NCBI GenBank assembly: GCA_031216445.1
Contig: CM062214.1
Span: 16,150,001 to 16,214,000 of the forward strand
DNA from: Lateolabrax maculatus
Lineage: Eukaryota; Chordata; Actinopteri; Acropomatiformes; Lateolabracidae
Length of the DNA stretch: 64,000 nucleotides
Direction of reading: 5' to 3'
Shown here: in pieces, positions 11,865 to 25,400 of the stretch
Layout of the letters: every line of letters starts with the position of its first letter
How positions within the stretch are numbered: position 1 is the first letter of the stretch
The notes under the pieces: model-generated
Told to the model about the DNA's origin: nothing
The model's input: only the letters and a program-made list of their open reading frames with translations
Databases searched by the model: none
Program-made: the position numbers and the translations under genes

Positions 11865-12845
11865 CTCTCTCAGCTTTTCAGCAGCACCTTTATGTTTTTT
11901 TTTTCTCTTTTTGTCTGTCCATATTGGTCCACTCCACTTTTTATCCTAATGTTCCACTGGATACATAGAAGAAAAGCCTAAGTAAAGTTAGAATGGACTG
12001 GACCAAAAGTAATTGGCTGGGAGAGAGATGCTGACAGATGTAATACCCAACCACAGTGGGCCGACAACCCATTTCACTCGCTCTTGTTTTTGTATAACCG
12101 GCTGCTCAGGTGGCTTACAGAGCGACCGGCGCACCAGGATTTCTCCCAGTGCACCCAATGGATCATGCATCAACGTTATAATTTGTACTGATAAATGAAA
12201 CAAGTGTGAATTTGTACCTACTGCAACCACGTACACTAATGCATCTATGCGTGCATGCATTACAGACAGGCACATAACCCCACAAACTCTTGACCTCCAA
12301 AAAACTTCAATTCATCTGGTAGTCATTACAACTTAAAAAACTTTAAAAAACTTGGTTATGTGGTTATCTGGTCACTCTTTCCAGAATTCATTCAAGAAAT
12401 CAATATATTGTACTGCTTTAAAAACAACATGTGCGGAAAAGAAAATAATTTAAAACATCAGTTATGCTTTATGAAGACAGCAAAAGGTTTCTTTCAAAAG
12501 ATAGAAAAGCTTTTTCTGATGTGTCTCAGGGACCATTTCTCCACCACCCACAAGTTGTGTTCAATTTATTGTTTTGGTTTCTCATACTCAAGATGAATGA
12601 TTTTTGTAATTAATATTCCAAGGAAGATTTTTTTTTCAATAAACTTGTTTTTATAATGTGTAACCAAGAAAAGGAAAAAGAAATAAATAACTTGCTATTT
12701 GTATGTCAAGGTTTTATAATCTGAAATACAACGTTAATGAAAAGTTTGGTTCAAAATAAGAAGTTCATTTTGTGTCCAAAATCTGTTTCAAAATCTGTTG
12801 TTTCTTTAAATAAAGGTCCCAAAGTGTGGGCTATCAGAGCTTGTT
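11865..12845. other. Non-coding, nothing recognised
   Basis: A 95-codon minus-strand frame (12275-11988) and a 78-codon plus-strand frame (12360-12596) have no recognisable family. No gene is supported. Confidence 0.4.
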
Positions 12846-12850
12846 TGTAT

Positions 12851-13425
12851 TGTACTGTAACTAAATGTAACAAGGGGAGAACTACCAATGCATATACATC
12901 CTACTTACTCTGTAATTACAGAGAACAATATGAGCGCAGTTTGTCTCAAATTTGACTTTGCCTCAAAACATGAAAGAACACATTAAATTAACTGCACAGT
13001 TTGCTGTCAGAAGAGTGGGCTTAATTAACCATACAGGGCTTCTGTATGCGTTGTGATTCATACCTTGAGTTTTATCGTGCTATATTTGTATTTCTTCCTG
13101 GGGTGAAATGAGGCCATGCACAGAGCTGAAAAAAGGTAAGCTTACGCCTTAGCAGCTGCAATGCTGGTCGAAACATAATTGCCAGGGAGAAGACTTTCAA
13201 CATTTTAACAACTTTAAAATTGTAAACCTGGGGTTACACCGAAACACAAGGGAGTGACATCTGGGTGAATTCTGCCTCTGATGGCAGGGGAGCCACCAGG
13301 CCATACAGAGCGTCCAGCAATGAAGTTTGCTGGTGATGTGAAAGACAGCTGAGAAGGTCTTCAGAGGCCCACAGCACAATCCTCTGTCCCCTGGACCTTT
13401 GTTCAGAGGTAAAGGCACAGATGTT
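12851..13425 (+). repeat. Dispersed repeat, copy 2 (inverted partner at 5832-6345)
   Basis: Aligns by eye with the reverse complement of 5832-6345; see that entry for anchors. This copy carries about 60 extra bases, mostly around 13195-13290. It ends about 400 bp before the receptor's first transcribed exon. Confidence 0.85.
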
Positions 13426-13799
13426 GAGATGATAAAGCATCAATGTAGTTTGCTCTACTTTGAACTAAAATCACATGATGCAGAAACTTAACTCAGTAAG
13501 TCATACTTAACCTGCAATAATAGAATATGTGCCCAGTAGTTAAAAAAATAACTAGTAGGCAATAACTTCTTCCTAAGATCCCGAATTCATAACTTCACAT
13601 CTTGTTCCCCAGTACCTACATCAATGTAGGCCTATAGACCTACTGGTACACTGTGAGTGGAGTTATTATGATGCACGTTGCGGGCTGTAATCTAAAACGG
13701 AAACCCAGCATCAACAGAACAATGCATCCGCAAGCACTCGAGCAGACACTGTTACAACGATTAAATGACATTTCCTCCGCCACCCTGACCAGCAGGGGG

Positions 13800-13973
13800 G
13801 GCTGCCACCCCCCACTGAAAGCAGAGGATTCACGGATCAAACCGACTCTCGATCCAGTGGCTGGTGGTTCTGCGCGTCAGAGCGGAGGGATGAAGCGGGC
13901 TGCAGAGACTGCAGCGCCAGCCCTCTCAGTGAGATCCCCACCAGCTCACTGACAGCTCCGCTCCGAGTTGCAG
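13800..13973 (+). other. gnrhr: GnRH receptor 5'UTR exon (3' end at 13973)
   Basis: A GC-rich segment ends with CAG|GTAAGC at 13971-13979, an excellent splice donor. The next good acceptor, a long T tract followed by CACAG ending at 14572, lies just upstream of the receptor start codon. Joining 13973 to 14573 gives a leader with an in-frame TGA (13950-13952) and no ATG before 14642, which supports a non-coding leader exon. The 5' boundary is a guess, as no clear TATA box precedes it. Confidence 0.55.
13890..13952 (+). promoter_or_regulatory. Possible upstream ORF in receptor leader
   Basis: An ATG at 13890 opens a 20-codon frame ending at TGA 13950-13952, inside the inferred leader exon. If this exon is transcribed, the uORF could dampen translation of the receptor. 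That is an inference; similar short frames arise by chance. Confidence 0.3.
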
Positions 13974-13981
13974 GTAAGCTA

Positions 13982-14000
13982 TTTTTTTTTTTTTTTTTTT
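13982..14000. repeat. Poly-T tract after the leader-exon donor
   Basis: A T homopolymer of about 19 bases immediately after the splice donor. Confidence 0.9.
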
Positions 14001-14193
14001 TATCTCCCACGGAAATTGTTTTAATTCTGATTTCTTTTTCCTTCTCTCTTTCTCTTCCTTCGGGACAATAACGAGGCGAGTTCCATTTAATTATAAGAAG
14101 CAATGGCAGTGGACCCGTGAGAAGATTAAAAAAAGGAGGAGGGTTAGAAGTTCGGCAGATAACCTCACTTCAATATTATTACTGCTGGCCTCT

Positions 14194-14213
14194 CCCCCCC
14201 CCCCCCCCCCCCC
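14194..14213. repeat. Poly-C tract
   Basis: About 20 consecutive C, interrupted by nothing visible, in the leader intron. Such a tract can form non-B DNA and is error-prone in assembly. Confidence 0.9.
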
Positions 14214-14473
14214 TCACCTGTGCTGTTTAGCAATGTATTTTCTAATACCGCATTTTCTTTCCTATGCTTTATTGATTTGGAGGGTTTGGGCCATAATTGC
14301 CTCCGACTGTGCGATCACTTTTCATGCTTCTTAATATCAGATAAAAGCTAAATAAAATGGTCCCTGGTCTTTTATTGTGCGTTAATTAAACCTGCGTGCG
14401 CCAGAAATTCCACAGAAGTGTTTTTTTAAGGATGTGGAGGCATACAGGTGCCACTGACGCACAGCATGTGCAC

Positions 14474-14492
14474 CGTGTGACGCGTATAAAAC
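14474..14492 (+). promoter_or_regulatory. Candidate TATA promoter upstream of receptor coding exon
   Basis: TATAAAAC at 14485-14492 is directly preceded by a CRE-like TGACGCG (14478-14484). Initiation about 30 bp downstream (near 14515) would give an unspliced transcript that runs into the ATG at 14642. It is an alternative to the spliced leader. Sequence motif only. Confidence 0.35.
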
Positions 14493-14641
14493 ACACAGAT
14501 CCAGTCCAGTTAATAATAATAATAATAACAAATCAGACATGATTTTTGTCTTTTTTTTTTTTGTTTTCACAGCCGAAGTTCCAGTTGGAGGAGACAGACA
14601 CAGTCCACGGGTGGACGGGATCACCGCGTGTATCCGTCGTT

Positions 14642-15157
14642 ATGTTCCACCAGCTGACGGATCGCACGGTGAACGGCAGCTGCCAGGGAGCCGCGGCAGC
14701 GTGCAACAGGAGCGCCGAGGAGGACGCGCTCCAGCTGCCCACTTTCTCCACCGCCGCCAAGGTCCGAGTCATCATCACCTTCGGGCTGTTCGCGGTGTCG
14801 GCCGTGTGCAACTTGATCGTGCTGTGGGCGGCCAGCAACGGCGGCAAGCGCAAGTCGCACGTCCGGATCCTGATCATGAACCTGACGGCGGCGGACCTGC
14901 TGGTGACCTTCATCGTGATGCCCGTGGACGCGGCGTGGAACATCACGGTGCAGTGGCAGGCGGGGGACGCCGCCTGCAGGCTGCTGATGTTCCTGAAGCT
15001 CGTGGCCATGTACTCGTGCGCTTTTGTGACCGTGGTCATCAGCCTGGACAGGCAGTCTGCCATCCTCAACCCCCTGGGCATCAGCGAGGCCAAGAGGAGA
15101 AGCAAAGTCATGTTGACTGTGGCCTGGACAATGAGCGTGGTTCTCTCGCTCCCTCAG
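14642..15157 (+). CDS. gnrhr: GnRH receptor coding exon 1 (residues 1-172)
   Basis: Encodes the N-terminus through TM4. It ends phase 0 at CAG|GTAAGA. The exon is strikingly GC-rich, with almost every third codon position G or C, unlike exons 2 and 3. This leaves several other frames open across it (both strands), which are shadows. The exon proper begins at the acceptor ending 14572, with 69 nt of leader before the ATG. Confidence 0.95.
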
Positions 15158-16317
15158 GTAAGAGAGAAAAAAAACAAAAAAACAAAAAAAAAACACATTT
15201 TGGATATATATCTGCCGCATCAGAGACTTCCTTCTTCTACACATTATACTCAAACCTGCCCTAGACTTTTTGGGGCCCTGATCAGAAATTAGTTTGGGGG
15301 CCCTCCTCATTATAACAGGTTGCCCCTTCATATGGCACTGAGCCAGCTTGTGTATTTAAATAGTAGTTTAAGCACTTATAATATACAAATAAACATGTAA
15401 AGACTAAAGTGGGACCTATTAGCAGCAACACTATATTTAAATAGACTACAGAAAATGAAGTATTTGTCTATTGCCCCCTAACCCCGTGAATGGTTCTTCT
15501 CAGGGGCTTCTGCTTGATCTGGTTAACGTTGTATGCCTGTTTCAATGTTATGTTCTCATTGGAAAGGGCTGAATCTCACCCATCTTCATGTGTAATTGCG
15601 TATTCAGTGTATATGGTGACCTGCGCTGGTTGCACTCCTCTCACATCACTGTTAAGGAGAATGACACCATGTTCAGAAAAGCTCTGCCAGTGTTCTAGTG
15701 AATCCAGCTTGTTGAGTCTTGCTGAGATGAAGGTTAATTCCATTATCTGTTATGTCTGCAGAGAGAAACATGATGAAACCACGCTCAGGTAATCAAGGTA
15801 AAGAAATCTCATCTATCATGAAAAATACAGCTGGTGCTCAGAATCTGCAGTGCTGCTTGCAATACAATTTATGGAAGACAAACACCTAAAACACCTAAAT
15901 AGATGCACTTTGTGCTATTTATCCATTTTGGACCACAAAACACTTAAAAAGGTGAATTTTGCCTCCACCTGTTGTGTGCACAGTGTCATGTTTAAGTGTC
16001 AGAATTAATTTAAGTCTTATTGTTAAAACCTATAATTTACGTTTAGGGAAGCTTCACAATACTTAACATTAGTATGGATCTGATTTGCTTCAGCACATAC
16101 AAGCACATGATTCATTCTGACTGATTGCTAAACAACATATGAGAAATTCATAATTGTCCTTGTATTGGCTAGAACTGCTGAACATGAATGAGGCAGCTGC
16201 TCACAGTAATCGAATTGAATTTCTGATCAGGTGCAGCATGATGTCCACGAGTCATTGAGTCGACAGGTGTTCAGGAGGTTTACAAATATCAAGAATGCTT
16301 ATCAAGTACATGGTCAG

Positions 16318-16405
<88 letters not shown>

Positions 16406-19400
16406 TTGGACAATCTTACATTTAGTGTTTTTTCAAATGTTGATTCAATTATTCTTTTGAGATAATATCTTTAAATATGAAACTCTCCTCAAAAAAAGAC
16501 AGTGCTTGTTGTTTCAGCAAATGGCCCAAAACAACACTTATTTATGAATTTTAGGAGTTTCTTGTCATCAGGAGCAAAAGAGGAAATCAGGTGATGTTAT
16601 AGAGTGGCAAGGTCTGCAGAAGGAAGGGGTTGGGGTGTAAGGATGGCTCAACAAAATGGCAGACTTGACGACTAAGGTCCCCTAACCTTAACAAAGTAGT
16701 CATTTTATCCCGAACCATGATCTTTGCGTACCTAAACCAATCCTCAAGAGTAAGATTTATTTTTCAACAGTAATTAGGTTTTGGAAAGCACATGTACATG
16801 GCATGTCTTTTTGTCAGTGAATTTGGGGAAATTTGAGCAAGATGACCATGAAACATATTTTGACTATATTGTTATTCTAATTCTTATACAGTGCATTCTT
16901 GCACCCTTTTAGTGAAATGAAAGTGTAAGGCTCAGGCATTTCTGAAGGCTCTGGGGTCTTTCATGTATTATGACTTTTATTCAACTTTTAAATCCTGTTC
17001 ATACTTCTTGACAATATTCAACACAGCCAACTGAAATATGCTAATTACACCTTTTTTCATACAAATAAAAGCCAGCTATGCAGTTGGCTCCCAGTTTACA
17101 TAATAATTGCCATCATTCATCCCTTGCCAACTTTTTCAACCCTTTATACTACTTTCTACTTTTTTCTCAATATTTAACGGCAGCTCTTAACTATTCATTC
17201 ATACATTCAACTAGGAGTGTCATTCAACTTTAACATGTTCCACATCTTTTAGACATTACTTTTATTTTTAATTTAGCCACCCATTTACCATTTCCTACTT
17301 TTCCAACCCATTCATGCTGCTTCCGCTGCTTATTCATGCAAATTTAAGCCAGCTGAGCAGTTTCGTGTCATATTCCACATCTTTCAGACATTATGACTTT
17401 TATTCAACTTTTCAATCCCATTCATAGAAATACATACCCTTTCCCCATTTCTTCAACTCATTCATATTCTTTCAGCTGTTTTTCAAGTGTCATGTTATTG
17501 ATATTAATTAACTTTTAAAGCCAGCGTTCCAGTTAAGTGTAAGCATTCACACCGCAATTTCTTCAGAAATTGACATTTTTAGTTATTTTATAACTTTCAT
17601 TGATAATTCAGAACATGACACTGACACATCCCAAGATTAACTTGAAAACCATTTTCCATATAAGACAATTATATATCACCTTTTCTTTTCTTCTTCTAAA
17701 GACTTGTATGATGCAAAAACACAGTTAACACCACAGTAGTTTCCAGCGTCACACACGCTGATTGGCTGATGGGTATTCTAATGAGCGCTAATATCTCTTG
17801 ATATAACACTCTTCCTGCACCTCTTCCAAGAATCACTAACCTCTGAGAGACGCCTTTCAGCTGAAAAGCTTCTGCAAAGGTTCAGTTATTTTTGAACCTT
17901 CAAAAGATCAAAAGGGAACAAATCCTTGCATGCTGTCTTGCATATAAATGTATTTCTGCAGTGACCCTCATCAGGCAAAAATCAAAACAATATGAAACCC
18001 AGGGCCTTTTAGGGATGAAAAAATAGGATTTCTTTTTGTGTAATTTAGTTTAACTTTTGTCGTTTGCGTCATTTACATTATTGGATAAATTATGCAAATT
18101 ATGATTTGAACAAGAACTTTTATGATTTTGATGTATGATCACCTGAGCTACAGCAATAACCTTCCATCACTGAGCATTGGTAGTGGATGTACTGTAGATC
18201 GGGAGCTCTGAAATCGTTGACTATGACCATGATCCTAAGGGACACTGGGCTGAAAAACGCAGCACCGGTATAAAAAAAGCAGGATATAGTTCAGCAAAAA
18301 AAGTTGATCCAGGCTCAGTTTTGGCTAAAGGCGAGTGTAACATCATCCGGTAAAACAGCTGAACAAACTTTAACTGCATCACCTTGCAAGTTTTGAGACA
18401 AAGGAGAACATTATTTTCACATCAAGACTTGTAAAATCTTGCCTCATATTTTATAAGTATAAACACTGTGCAGCGTCTTCAAACTGGAATTTCTGGTCCA
18501 TAGCTCATCTTCTTACTAGTAACCTGTAGCAACCATCCCCTCAGCAACACAGCTTTTTCCAACCTGTGCTATAGTCGTGCATTTTGCTTTCAGGGCTTTA
18601 GCTTTGCTGGACATGGACCTTGGTGAAGAACAGGAGAGGAGGAGAGAGATCAATTTTAATGCACATATAAAATTCCAAGACGTAGGGAATTAATCTCATG
18701 GTTGTACAACTGACATTTAGTCATCTGTATTAGCACCAGGTGTAAAACAGAGGATGCTGGACCACTGGACTGAATAGTCAAGACAAGTAAAATTTATGTT
18801 TATACAGCCCAATATCACAAATCACAAATTTACCCTATGGAGCTTTACAAGCTGTACAGGATACAACACCCTCTCTCCTGAGGGCCTCAGATAAAGAAAA
18901 ACATCCCCAATAAAAACCTTTAATGGAAAATGGAAGAAACCTCAGGAAGAGCAACAGAGGAGGGATCCCTCAGGATGGGAAAAACATGGGAAAGATGTTG
19001 TGTGTATAGAACAGACCAACATAGCAGCTGTTACAGCGTGGACCATCGGGATGACAAGTTATATAGATTGTAAACACACATGATGAATATGGATCTGGGA
19101 GGTCGTCGATCCACTTTAGATGTCTACAGATACAGATACTGTTGTACCTGAACCACACGACATCCTCTCCAGCACAGACACCTAGAAAGATAAAATCTCC
19201 ATTTACAAATTGTATGAGGCTGTAATCCTATAAAAAAGTGAATAATTACTGTGACATTTTTATGCTAGAATATCATAGACTATAATACTACTGCTTGTAT
19301 TGAAGTTTTAAATGTTAGCCTGTATGTCACTGGGAAAACAGTCTTTCATCAGTGATTCCTCTGTGGCATGTGGTACAGACAGCTGGAGACCCTCAAGCAT

Positions 19401-22400
19401 TGACCAATATGTCCAAGACGTTCTGCCACTGAGATGCAGCAGCAGACCAATGATCTGTTTACAGCTGTGTGTTTGAGATACAGTTCACAGCCTGATGCTT
19501 GCAGTGGAAAACTGAATGAGATCAGGTGAGTTCTGTAGCTCCTCACACTTTAATGTTAAATGTTGGGGAAAAGGTTTTCATCGGACAGGCAAGTGCTCAG
19601 TTATCTAATTAATTCTCTGAACATGGAGCAGCTTACACAGAGATGTTGTGGATGAAGATTAAATGCCTTTAAGCTTTTTTTGTTTTAACATACTAATTTG
19701 AATTTGAGTTTTTGAATGAAAAGCATTGTTTGAAAGGCTTCGCCGTAGGGATCAAATAGCTGCTTTATAACCTGACAGTGACTCCACTCCGGCTTCTGTA
19801 AGCTACTGAAGAGAGCAAGCTAAATATCATGTTTTCTTACTTTTCTTCATCGCTTTTGATGTATGTGTCACACTGTAGACAGTTAAGACAATTTCCTGGT
19901 GTGCTGTAAAGCAGGGGTTTCATTAGGCCTGAGGCTAGAGCCCCAGATGTTTATGAATAGCCCCATTTAAAAACAAAAACAAAATCTGAAATAAGAATAA
20001 TTTAATTTAATAATAATTTAAGATCTATTCATCTGTCACTCCGATCATGCATTAAAGCCCCATGAAAATAATATGATATTCTGGTTATATAACCTGTTTC
20101 CTCTGGCTCCTAATGGCATTTGCAAAAATCCAACGCACCTGAAAATAAACAACCAATCAGAGCAGGAGGAGTCTCTAACACAGTGCCAATCACTGCTCGA
20201 GCCCACACTGCTCTACGCTTCACATCAATGTCAAGGCTCTTATTTTTTCTTAGGGTTTTACTCCTGCTGCTGAAAATAAAAATAATAACGAAGTTGAATG
20301 AGAACTCAGATTGCACTCATTTTGTTTATATACATTTCATTTTGTGAAAGCCAGCCTATGAACGTGACCAGAACCTTTTTGGTAGAGCATAGTGTCTCAC
20401 ATCTTATATTCATTTCATTCTGAAATAACTTGAAAATGTTGCAATTATTGGATGAAAATCTGCAGATTTATGTGCTGGGCTTAGACCCCAATGTTTCAAT
20501 ATCCTAACAATGCCTCTGCTGTAAAGATTTCTGCAGGCAGCAGCTAATCCTGTTGTCATCTAATTATAGGAGGCATTAAACCTCCATAAGATTTAATGTG
20601 CAAAAAATGAGTTAACTCAATATCTTGTAAAGATATTTATTCTGGCTTTAGAGACAGTTGGGATTTGTCATTGTACTGAGTTAAAAATATGTGGAAGTAT
20701 CTTCCTTTTATATATATTTATCTGCCTTTGAGTGTTCTTTCACTATTTCTGTAAGGCATTCTGTAGTCTCAGTCTTTAAAATACCCAGTACAAATGAAGT
20801 CTAATACTTAATGACATTTATATGCATAATACAGTACAATGATTGAAATGTATTCAGCTTGATCTGTGTTGTGTTGTTTGAAACAAATGAAATAAACTGT
20901 TATTGTAACTGAATGAAATAACTGTCAATCAATCATCAAACTAAACTCTCAAAACTGATCATAATAATAATACGCTTAAATTATAGAAAGCTATTTTAAA
21001 TATCCAGAAAAATTAGTGTGAAAGTTGTTAAGTGGTTCGACAAAAACAAAAAACAAAATCTTAACTCAAGGTCCACTCACTGTCCTCAATCCTCTGAGGA
21101 AGACTGTGAGATGGTCAAAGAAAAGATAATACAAATATTGTCCAACCCTTACATGTGTTGCATGTTCTCTGTTCATCAAGAAAAGACATGTAGCCTCAAT
21201 AAATATATACTGTATATATTAGTTATTAATATATTCATTTATATTAAAATTTGTAACAGATCTACAGTAGACGTTGCCTCATGAACAGATTTAAAAAAGA
21301 AAAAAGAAAGTGTTGAAGTAAGTTTTCAGTAGGAACCTACCACGGAGGTTTGAACTCATAAATATTAAGAGGTTCTTAGTGTACATCCATTAAACCTTGT
21401 TCCTGCTGTAACTCTTTTACATGTAAAACCTTAAGAGGAACAGAGGTCTTAAGGTGGAAACATTAAGTTCTGAACAGAATGAACAGAATGGGTCCACACT
21501 GCAGGCGGATGGGTAAAGACTATTAAGTGGGCACTTAAAGAACATCTGTGAGTTACAGCTTAGCTGCATATTCCAGCAGGAGTAGAGGTGATGGAGCAAC
21601 ATTTAAGTTTATGAAATGTACTACTTTCATGTACATGGTTTCCCACTACTTCTGTTTGTGTCATAGCTGTCTCAACAGTCAATCACAAATCAGCTTTTTG
21701 CCTCGCTCCTACAACCGGAGCATGTCAACGTTTTTCTCAGTGTTCATGCCTAATTTCTCATTGTCTTGCGTGGATTTTATATGGGCGACTTATTGCGATT
21801 TCCTAGGTTTTTTCTAGGACCCTATTTGTAGATTTGGGCTCATTGTTTCACACAACAGGCATTGATATCACAAATTCACAACTGAGGGCTACAAATATGA
21901 TAGTATGAATCAATCAATCAAACTTTCATTTCAGACTCAGGGTCTAGATAAGACAGGACAGTACATAGAATAAATTACGTACAAAAGCACAATAAAAGTT
22001 CACGGTTTTACAAAAAAAACAACACACATACATACATTCACATACATAGGCCTACAAATACCTTTCAAAGAGAAAGCTGTACCAATGTCTCCACAGCTGG
22101 GATTATTGGTAACGTGTAGTACTTAACCTAATCTATTTGCTATATATAGATAATGTTTGGTAACAGTGTAACTCACATCTATTTTTAATGTTTGAACATG
22201 AAGCCTGTTTCGTTGGATACGTGGATGACAGCTGTTAATGTGATTTGAGTTTGTAATGCGTGTGTAAAATATCAGTCTCTGTGCATCATTTTTAAACTGT
22301 TCATATTCAATTTTTTATGTATATTATGCAAATTCTTATTGTTATTGTGGAAAATAAGTGCATCAAATGATGTCAAATATTAATTCCTTCACGCTTTAGG

Positions 22401-25400
22401 TAGGTAAGTACATGATGAGCCAACTGGTTTCTATCCAGTCATATTCTTTTCACATCTTTCTATGTCTGTCATTTATGGGATGTCACTATAGAGAATTCAC
22501 TGTAGGCTCAATTACTTCTATAATAAATCATCAATAAGGCTGTAGGCAGAATGATAACTTGTTTCTTAATTGGGATACTTATTATGTTCATTCAGCCGAG
22601 CTAATTCAGTGCTTCAGTCGCCCATATGACACTGCAGCAACCTAAACATCTGGCGTCATACACAGACGCAAAGGCACATATAGGTAATTGTGTATAGTAC
22701 TAATTTATAGTGAGTGACAGTGGGGATTGAGAAGTAAAAAAAAAAAAAAAAAACTCACTCAGCAGGTCGTTTAAAGTTTTCAAATCCACATCCTTAGACA
22801 GACATTTCTGTGACATTATAATTACGTATTTAAATGCTAGAGGCAGATAAATGCACTGACTTTAACCCTTTAATCTCCACACAAAACAAAGTATACTGTG
22901 TTCATTCAAAGATCCACAAATACTGATATAAACAATATCTTGGAACAAAAGCAGGGATGTCTTGCTGATGTTTACCTGGGCAGGTGTACTGTTCCTGACT
23001 TACAGTGCCTCAGCTATTGTACAGGTCAGCATTTGCACTCCATTTATCTTCACTGTGATATCTGAGGGCCTCAAACAAACTGCACTAAATGTCTTGATAA
23101 AAATAAATAGCCAGGAGCAATACTGGAGCACTCTCTATTTTTCTCGGCTCACTAGGTACTCTCAAAATTCAGCTCATGTTTTAGCCTTGAGGTTTAATTC
23201 TCCCTTGAGATGTATGCCACTGTGAAGTGCCCTCAGTTTAAATGATATCATGTCTGTTTATAAAAAAACATACAACTGATCTGACGTTTTGACCCTGCCA
23301 TAACCATCATAAATTAGAAACATACAAGTTGTAAAACATCTTTACATAAAACATTTATATATGTATATATCATGTTATTTTTTGCTCTAATGTCATAATG
23401 TCTCGGTTTATTGACTGTTTCTTGCAGTCATGGATTCAATTAATTTTTCCCATTTATGTGTTTTCCTGAACAGCCAGGCACATACAATGAAGACATTGTC
23501 ATGGGAGACCTTTCAAATTGTTGACTGAAATTTCTGTTGTGTGTTTAACTAATTTTTATGAGACCGCAATAAGCAAGCAAATTAATTTAAGTGCTTTAGA
23601 CGAAACACAGGACTGGGGTTTTTCCTTTGAGGTTTGCTTCATTTGTCCGAAGGAATTGGAATTATTGGCCTTTGCTTTAACAGACAATCGGAAGTGTACC
23701 CACAGCAAATGCAGTATTTTGGGAGCCCAGATGTCTCATGGGATTGTCATTCCTGCAAGATAAATTTGTTTTTAAGCCAAAGGCTTTTTGTGTCCAATGA
23801 AAAATATTAAGTGTGGATCCTTTTATTGACATTAGCACTTACGTCAGTCTATTATACAAGTTCACATTTCAAATTTCAAAATGGCTAGGACATTTTGAAG
23901 TTTTAGAGTATGATAATAGCTGAATGTGTCTACTTGACTGTATATATGTATATAAAATCTCTGCACATTTAGCCAGTAGCACAGTTGAATTCAAACACAT
24001 TAAGAATATACTGTTTCTCTAAAGCCATTCAGAGATGCAGGGATGGAGGAATTTTATTTAACAAATTAGACATCTGAGACAGCAATTACTGTACTGATGA
24101 TGCACAGTTTCTCCACTGCCCTATAATGTGGCTAAGAGTTTAAAAGAAAATATCCTGATACCTGATGACTGCTGCACTAATGATACAGATTATAGGTCTA
24201 TAATGACATCAGGGCATCATGGAATTTAACTGACAGAAATAATAACAAAGAAACTTTAATTTGATTGAGTTTATTGTGGAAATATGGATTGTACAGGATT
24301 ATGGAATACTATAAAATCAGTAAGTTGTCTGTGAAAGGCTGCAAGTACACTAAGTTTGTTCTTTACAGACTCAGGCTGGATAATATGGATCTAATAATAA
24401 CTATGACTATAGCTGTATAGGAAAAATATTAGGAAACCTTATTTTTCCTGAATCAAGAAATAAGAAAAGATGTCGAAAGAAAAGCTGTTTGAAGAAGTGG
24501 ACAAAATTACAGGTGTTTTCATGATTTATTGATGATTAAGAATCTGCACACATATTGCCTAATATAGTCTATCCTCGTCTCCCCCGAGATGCATTTAAGG
24601 AATTGGCACGTCTTTGATGATGGCGCACCTCTGTTGATTTCCAGGTCCCGGGCTGAAAAAGTGAAGATGAGGGAGGAAGCATAATTAGCTAAATGAAAAG
24701 CACCCATTCTGTCTGTCTAACTGATTTAAGGTTTATTGCTAAGCAAAACTCTTCTTGTCTTTTAATGCAGATGTTTATATTTCACAATGTGACCATCACA
24801 GTCCCAGACAACTTCACCCAGTGCACCACGCACGGCAGTTTTGTCAAGCACTGGCAGGAGACCCTCTACAACATGTTCACCTTTGTGTGCCTCTTCCTCC
24901 TGCCTTTAGTCATCATGATTTTCTGTTACACTCGAATCCTTATTGAGATATCCAGCCGCATGGCCCGGGGAAACCGTAAGTGTCACGTTTTTTTCAAAAT
25001 CTGTCAGTTTTCTGAGTAGTTGTATGTGACAAAGACAGTGTTTTCTTGTCTTCTAGTGCTGTCTAGAGACGTTCATCTCCGCCGCTCCCACAACAACATC
25101 CCTAAAGCTCGGATGAGGACTCTTAAGATGAGCATTGTCATTGTGACGTCATTCATAATTTGCTGGACCCCATACTACCTGCTAGGCCTGTGGTATTGGT
25201 TGTTTCCTGAAAAAATGGAGGAGACAGTCTCTCATTCACTGACTCATATGCTGTTTATCTTTGGCCTCTTCAACGCCTGTCTAGACCCCATCACTTATGG
25301 TCTGTTTACAATTCATCTTCACCAGGGTCTTACTAGATGCTGTCGAAAATCAACACGGACTGAATTAGAAAACAACACTTGCCTTGTACACATGACTCGT

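Larger units (their letters stand above)
15158..24770 (+). other. GnRH receptor intron 1
   Basis: A 9.6 kb intron separating TM1-4 from the second extracellular loop. It holds microsatellites and several dispersed repeats, listed separately. Open frames inside it (for example 15490-15792, 21018-21284, 22962-23225, 23518-23763) show no recognisable domain, and no nested gene is supported. Confidence 0.85.

Noticed and set aside
14533..15331. Large open frames on the minus strand and in a second plus frame over receptor exon 1
   Set aside because: They result from the high GC content of the exon. Only the frame starting at 14642 gives a GPCR with matching splice phases to exons 2 and 3.
15490..15792. 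100-codon frame in receptor intron 1 that looks partly hydrophobic
   Set aside because: No family resemblance, no neighbouring exon, and it sits in repeat-like AT-rich intron sequence.
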